Assembly (NCBI RefSeq): GCF_039595935.1
Contig: NZ_JBCNKR010000004.1
Span: 991,001-1,055,000 of the forward strand
DNA length: 64,000 nucleotides
Direction: 5' to 3'
Source of the DNA: Flavobacterium sp.
GTDB lineage: Bacteria; Bacteroidota; Bacteroidia; Flavobacteriales; Flavobacteriaceae
A program made the translations under genes and the position numbers. The notes beneath the pieces are model-generated. The model saw only the letters and a list, made by a program, of their open reading frames with translations. It had not been told where the DNA came from and did not search any database. Every line of letters begins with the position of its first letter. Position 1 is the stretch's first letter. Below are positions 63,302 through 64,000 of the stretch, in pieces.

Positions 63302-64000
63302 ATGAAAAAAAGAGAAAAACTACAAATCATTAGAAAATTCTACCCTAATGCTTTAACTACCATTGATTTTATAAATAAAATTATTGATTATGTCGAAGAG
63401 AAACTGGATCTCGAACCGGCACAAATTATGTTTGCAGACAGCATTTGCAGCGATGATGTAAACAGTATTCAATATCCGGTAAGAGCAAATGAATTTCTGG
63501 GACCTTTTAAAATGGGCGGCTTAGATGGTTTTCCATTTACTGGATTAACTGGCATGCAGGCTTTTGCCAGCCACGTTCCTGATGATGGAGCGGTTTTTAT
63601 TTACTATGGTCCGCATATTGGAATTTCGAAGGAAGGAAAAATCGGGGAAATAAATCGTTTTGGGCAACACAAACCTTCCAGCTGCTGTGGTGCCGCTCAC
63701 GGCGCATTGCACAAATTAGTACAGAATGATATTAAACCGGGACACATTACCGAGATTGATTATCAAATGAATACTATCGAACAAATTCTTTTCAATCAAA
63801 AAGAAAGAATCTTAAAAGCCGAAATTCCGCTTTACGAAGCCACAGAAATAATTTACGAATCTATCGACAAACGAATTCAGGAATTGATTGAAGGTACAAA
63901 ATACAATTGCAAATATGTTGTTCTTGTTGGTGCCGTTTTAATTAACAGCGACAGCGATATTGGCTCTTTTTCGTCTACCAAAAGATTTGATGTTATTGAT
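63302..64000 (+). CDS. LCIB-like protein (theta/beta-type carbonic anhydrase family), 3' end outside window
   Basis: The ATG at 63302 opens 233 codons without a stop before the edge. The segment FADSICSDDVN (44-54), then GPFKMGGLDGFPFTGLTG, FASHVPDDGAVFIYYGPHIG and SSCCGAAHGA, follows the order of conserved blocks in algal LCIB/LCIC proteins. There, two Cys and one His bind zinc; here these would be Cys49, His105 and Cys128 or Cys129. The Asp after CS in CSDD is kept. The position of the Arg in catalytic members is not clearly matched, so activity is uncertain. Bacterial relatives are poorly studied. No bicarbonate transporter or carboxysome gene is near. Confidence 0.75.
   Translation, partial: MKKREKLQIIRKFYPNALTTIDFINKIIDYVEEKLDLEPAQIMFADSICSDDVNSIQYPVRANEFLGPFKMGGLDGFPFTGLTGMQAFASHVPDDGAVFIYYGPHIGISKEGKIGEINRFGQHKPSSCCGAAHGALHKLVQNDIKPGHITEIDYQMNTIEQILFNQKERILKAEIPLYEATEIIYESIDKRIQELIEGTKYNCKYVVLVGAVLINSDSDIGSFSSTKRFDVID

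Overview
The window is a 64 kb chromosomal segment of a Flavobacterium-like member of the Bacteroidota. The evidence is the strongly AT-biased DNA, paired SusC/SusD outer-membrane genes, Bacteroidota-type promoters (-33 TTG / -7 TAnnTTTG), a bacillithiol gene (bshA), Bacteroidota-only conserved proteins, and the gene order around tamB/tsaD, amidase/lptD and gap/pfkA. No tRNA, rRNA operon, CRISPR array or prophage was seen.

Region 1 (1-14,120) is most of a chitin-type polysaccharide utilization locus. Two susC/susD pairs, a GH18 lipoprotein chitinase, a LytS-type sensor kinase overlapping a LytTR response regulator, and a sugar MFS permease form one system: bind and import chito-oligosaccharides at the outer membrane, cleave them, pass sugar through the inner membrane, and switch the locus on through the two-component pair. 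Both susC promoters carry direct repeats exactly 21 bp apart that fit LytTR-family operators, and the permease promoter has one such half-site at the same distance from its -7 box. The second susD runs off the left edge, so more of the locus lies outside.

Region 2 (14,170-30,850) is mostly housekeeping: transaldolase, an SDR, the SRP RNA with a textbook promoter and terminator, glutaminyl cyclase, hutI and hutG, a DEAD-box helicase convergent with a TPR hybrid histidine kinase through a shared terminator containing both stop codons, a dicarboxylate/amino-acid symporter, chorismate synthase and an LpxH-like phosphoesterase. A 42-residue peptide with a double-glycine leader lies at 26,565-26,693 between the kinase and the symporter.

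Region 3 (31,000-45,400) carries bshA, a six-gene minus-strand run (amidase, MlaD-like protein, two-gene Fe-S electron-transfer module, two small proteins), divergent lptD and ridA, then a central-carbon run (pfkA, gap, a BadF-type GlcNAc-kinase-like gene, mgsA). The GlcNAc-kinase-like gene is a plausible metabolic link to chitin use.

Region 4 (45,400-64,000) carries tamB (possibly with an ATT start), tsaD-rsmE, a 1 kb IS481-type insertion sequence beside a perfect 34-bp inverted repeat, a DUF4159 protein and TrmH methyltransferase, an M43 metalloprotease lipoprotein, an AI-2E-family permease, a THUMP-like methyltransferase, a VanX-type dipeptidase, a CocE-type peptidase, a small membrane protein resembling the TRADD-N-associated conflict-system module, a fatty-acid desaturase, and a truncated gene resembling the algal LCIB carbonic-anhydrase family. 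Palindromic interspersed repeats of several kinds occupy many intergenic gaps.
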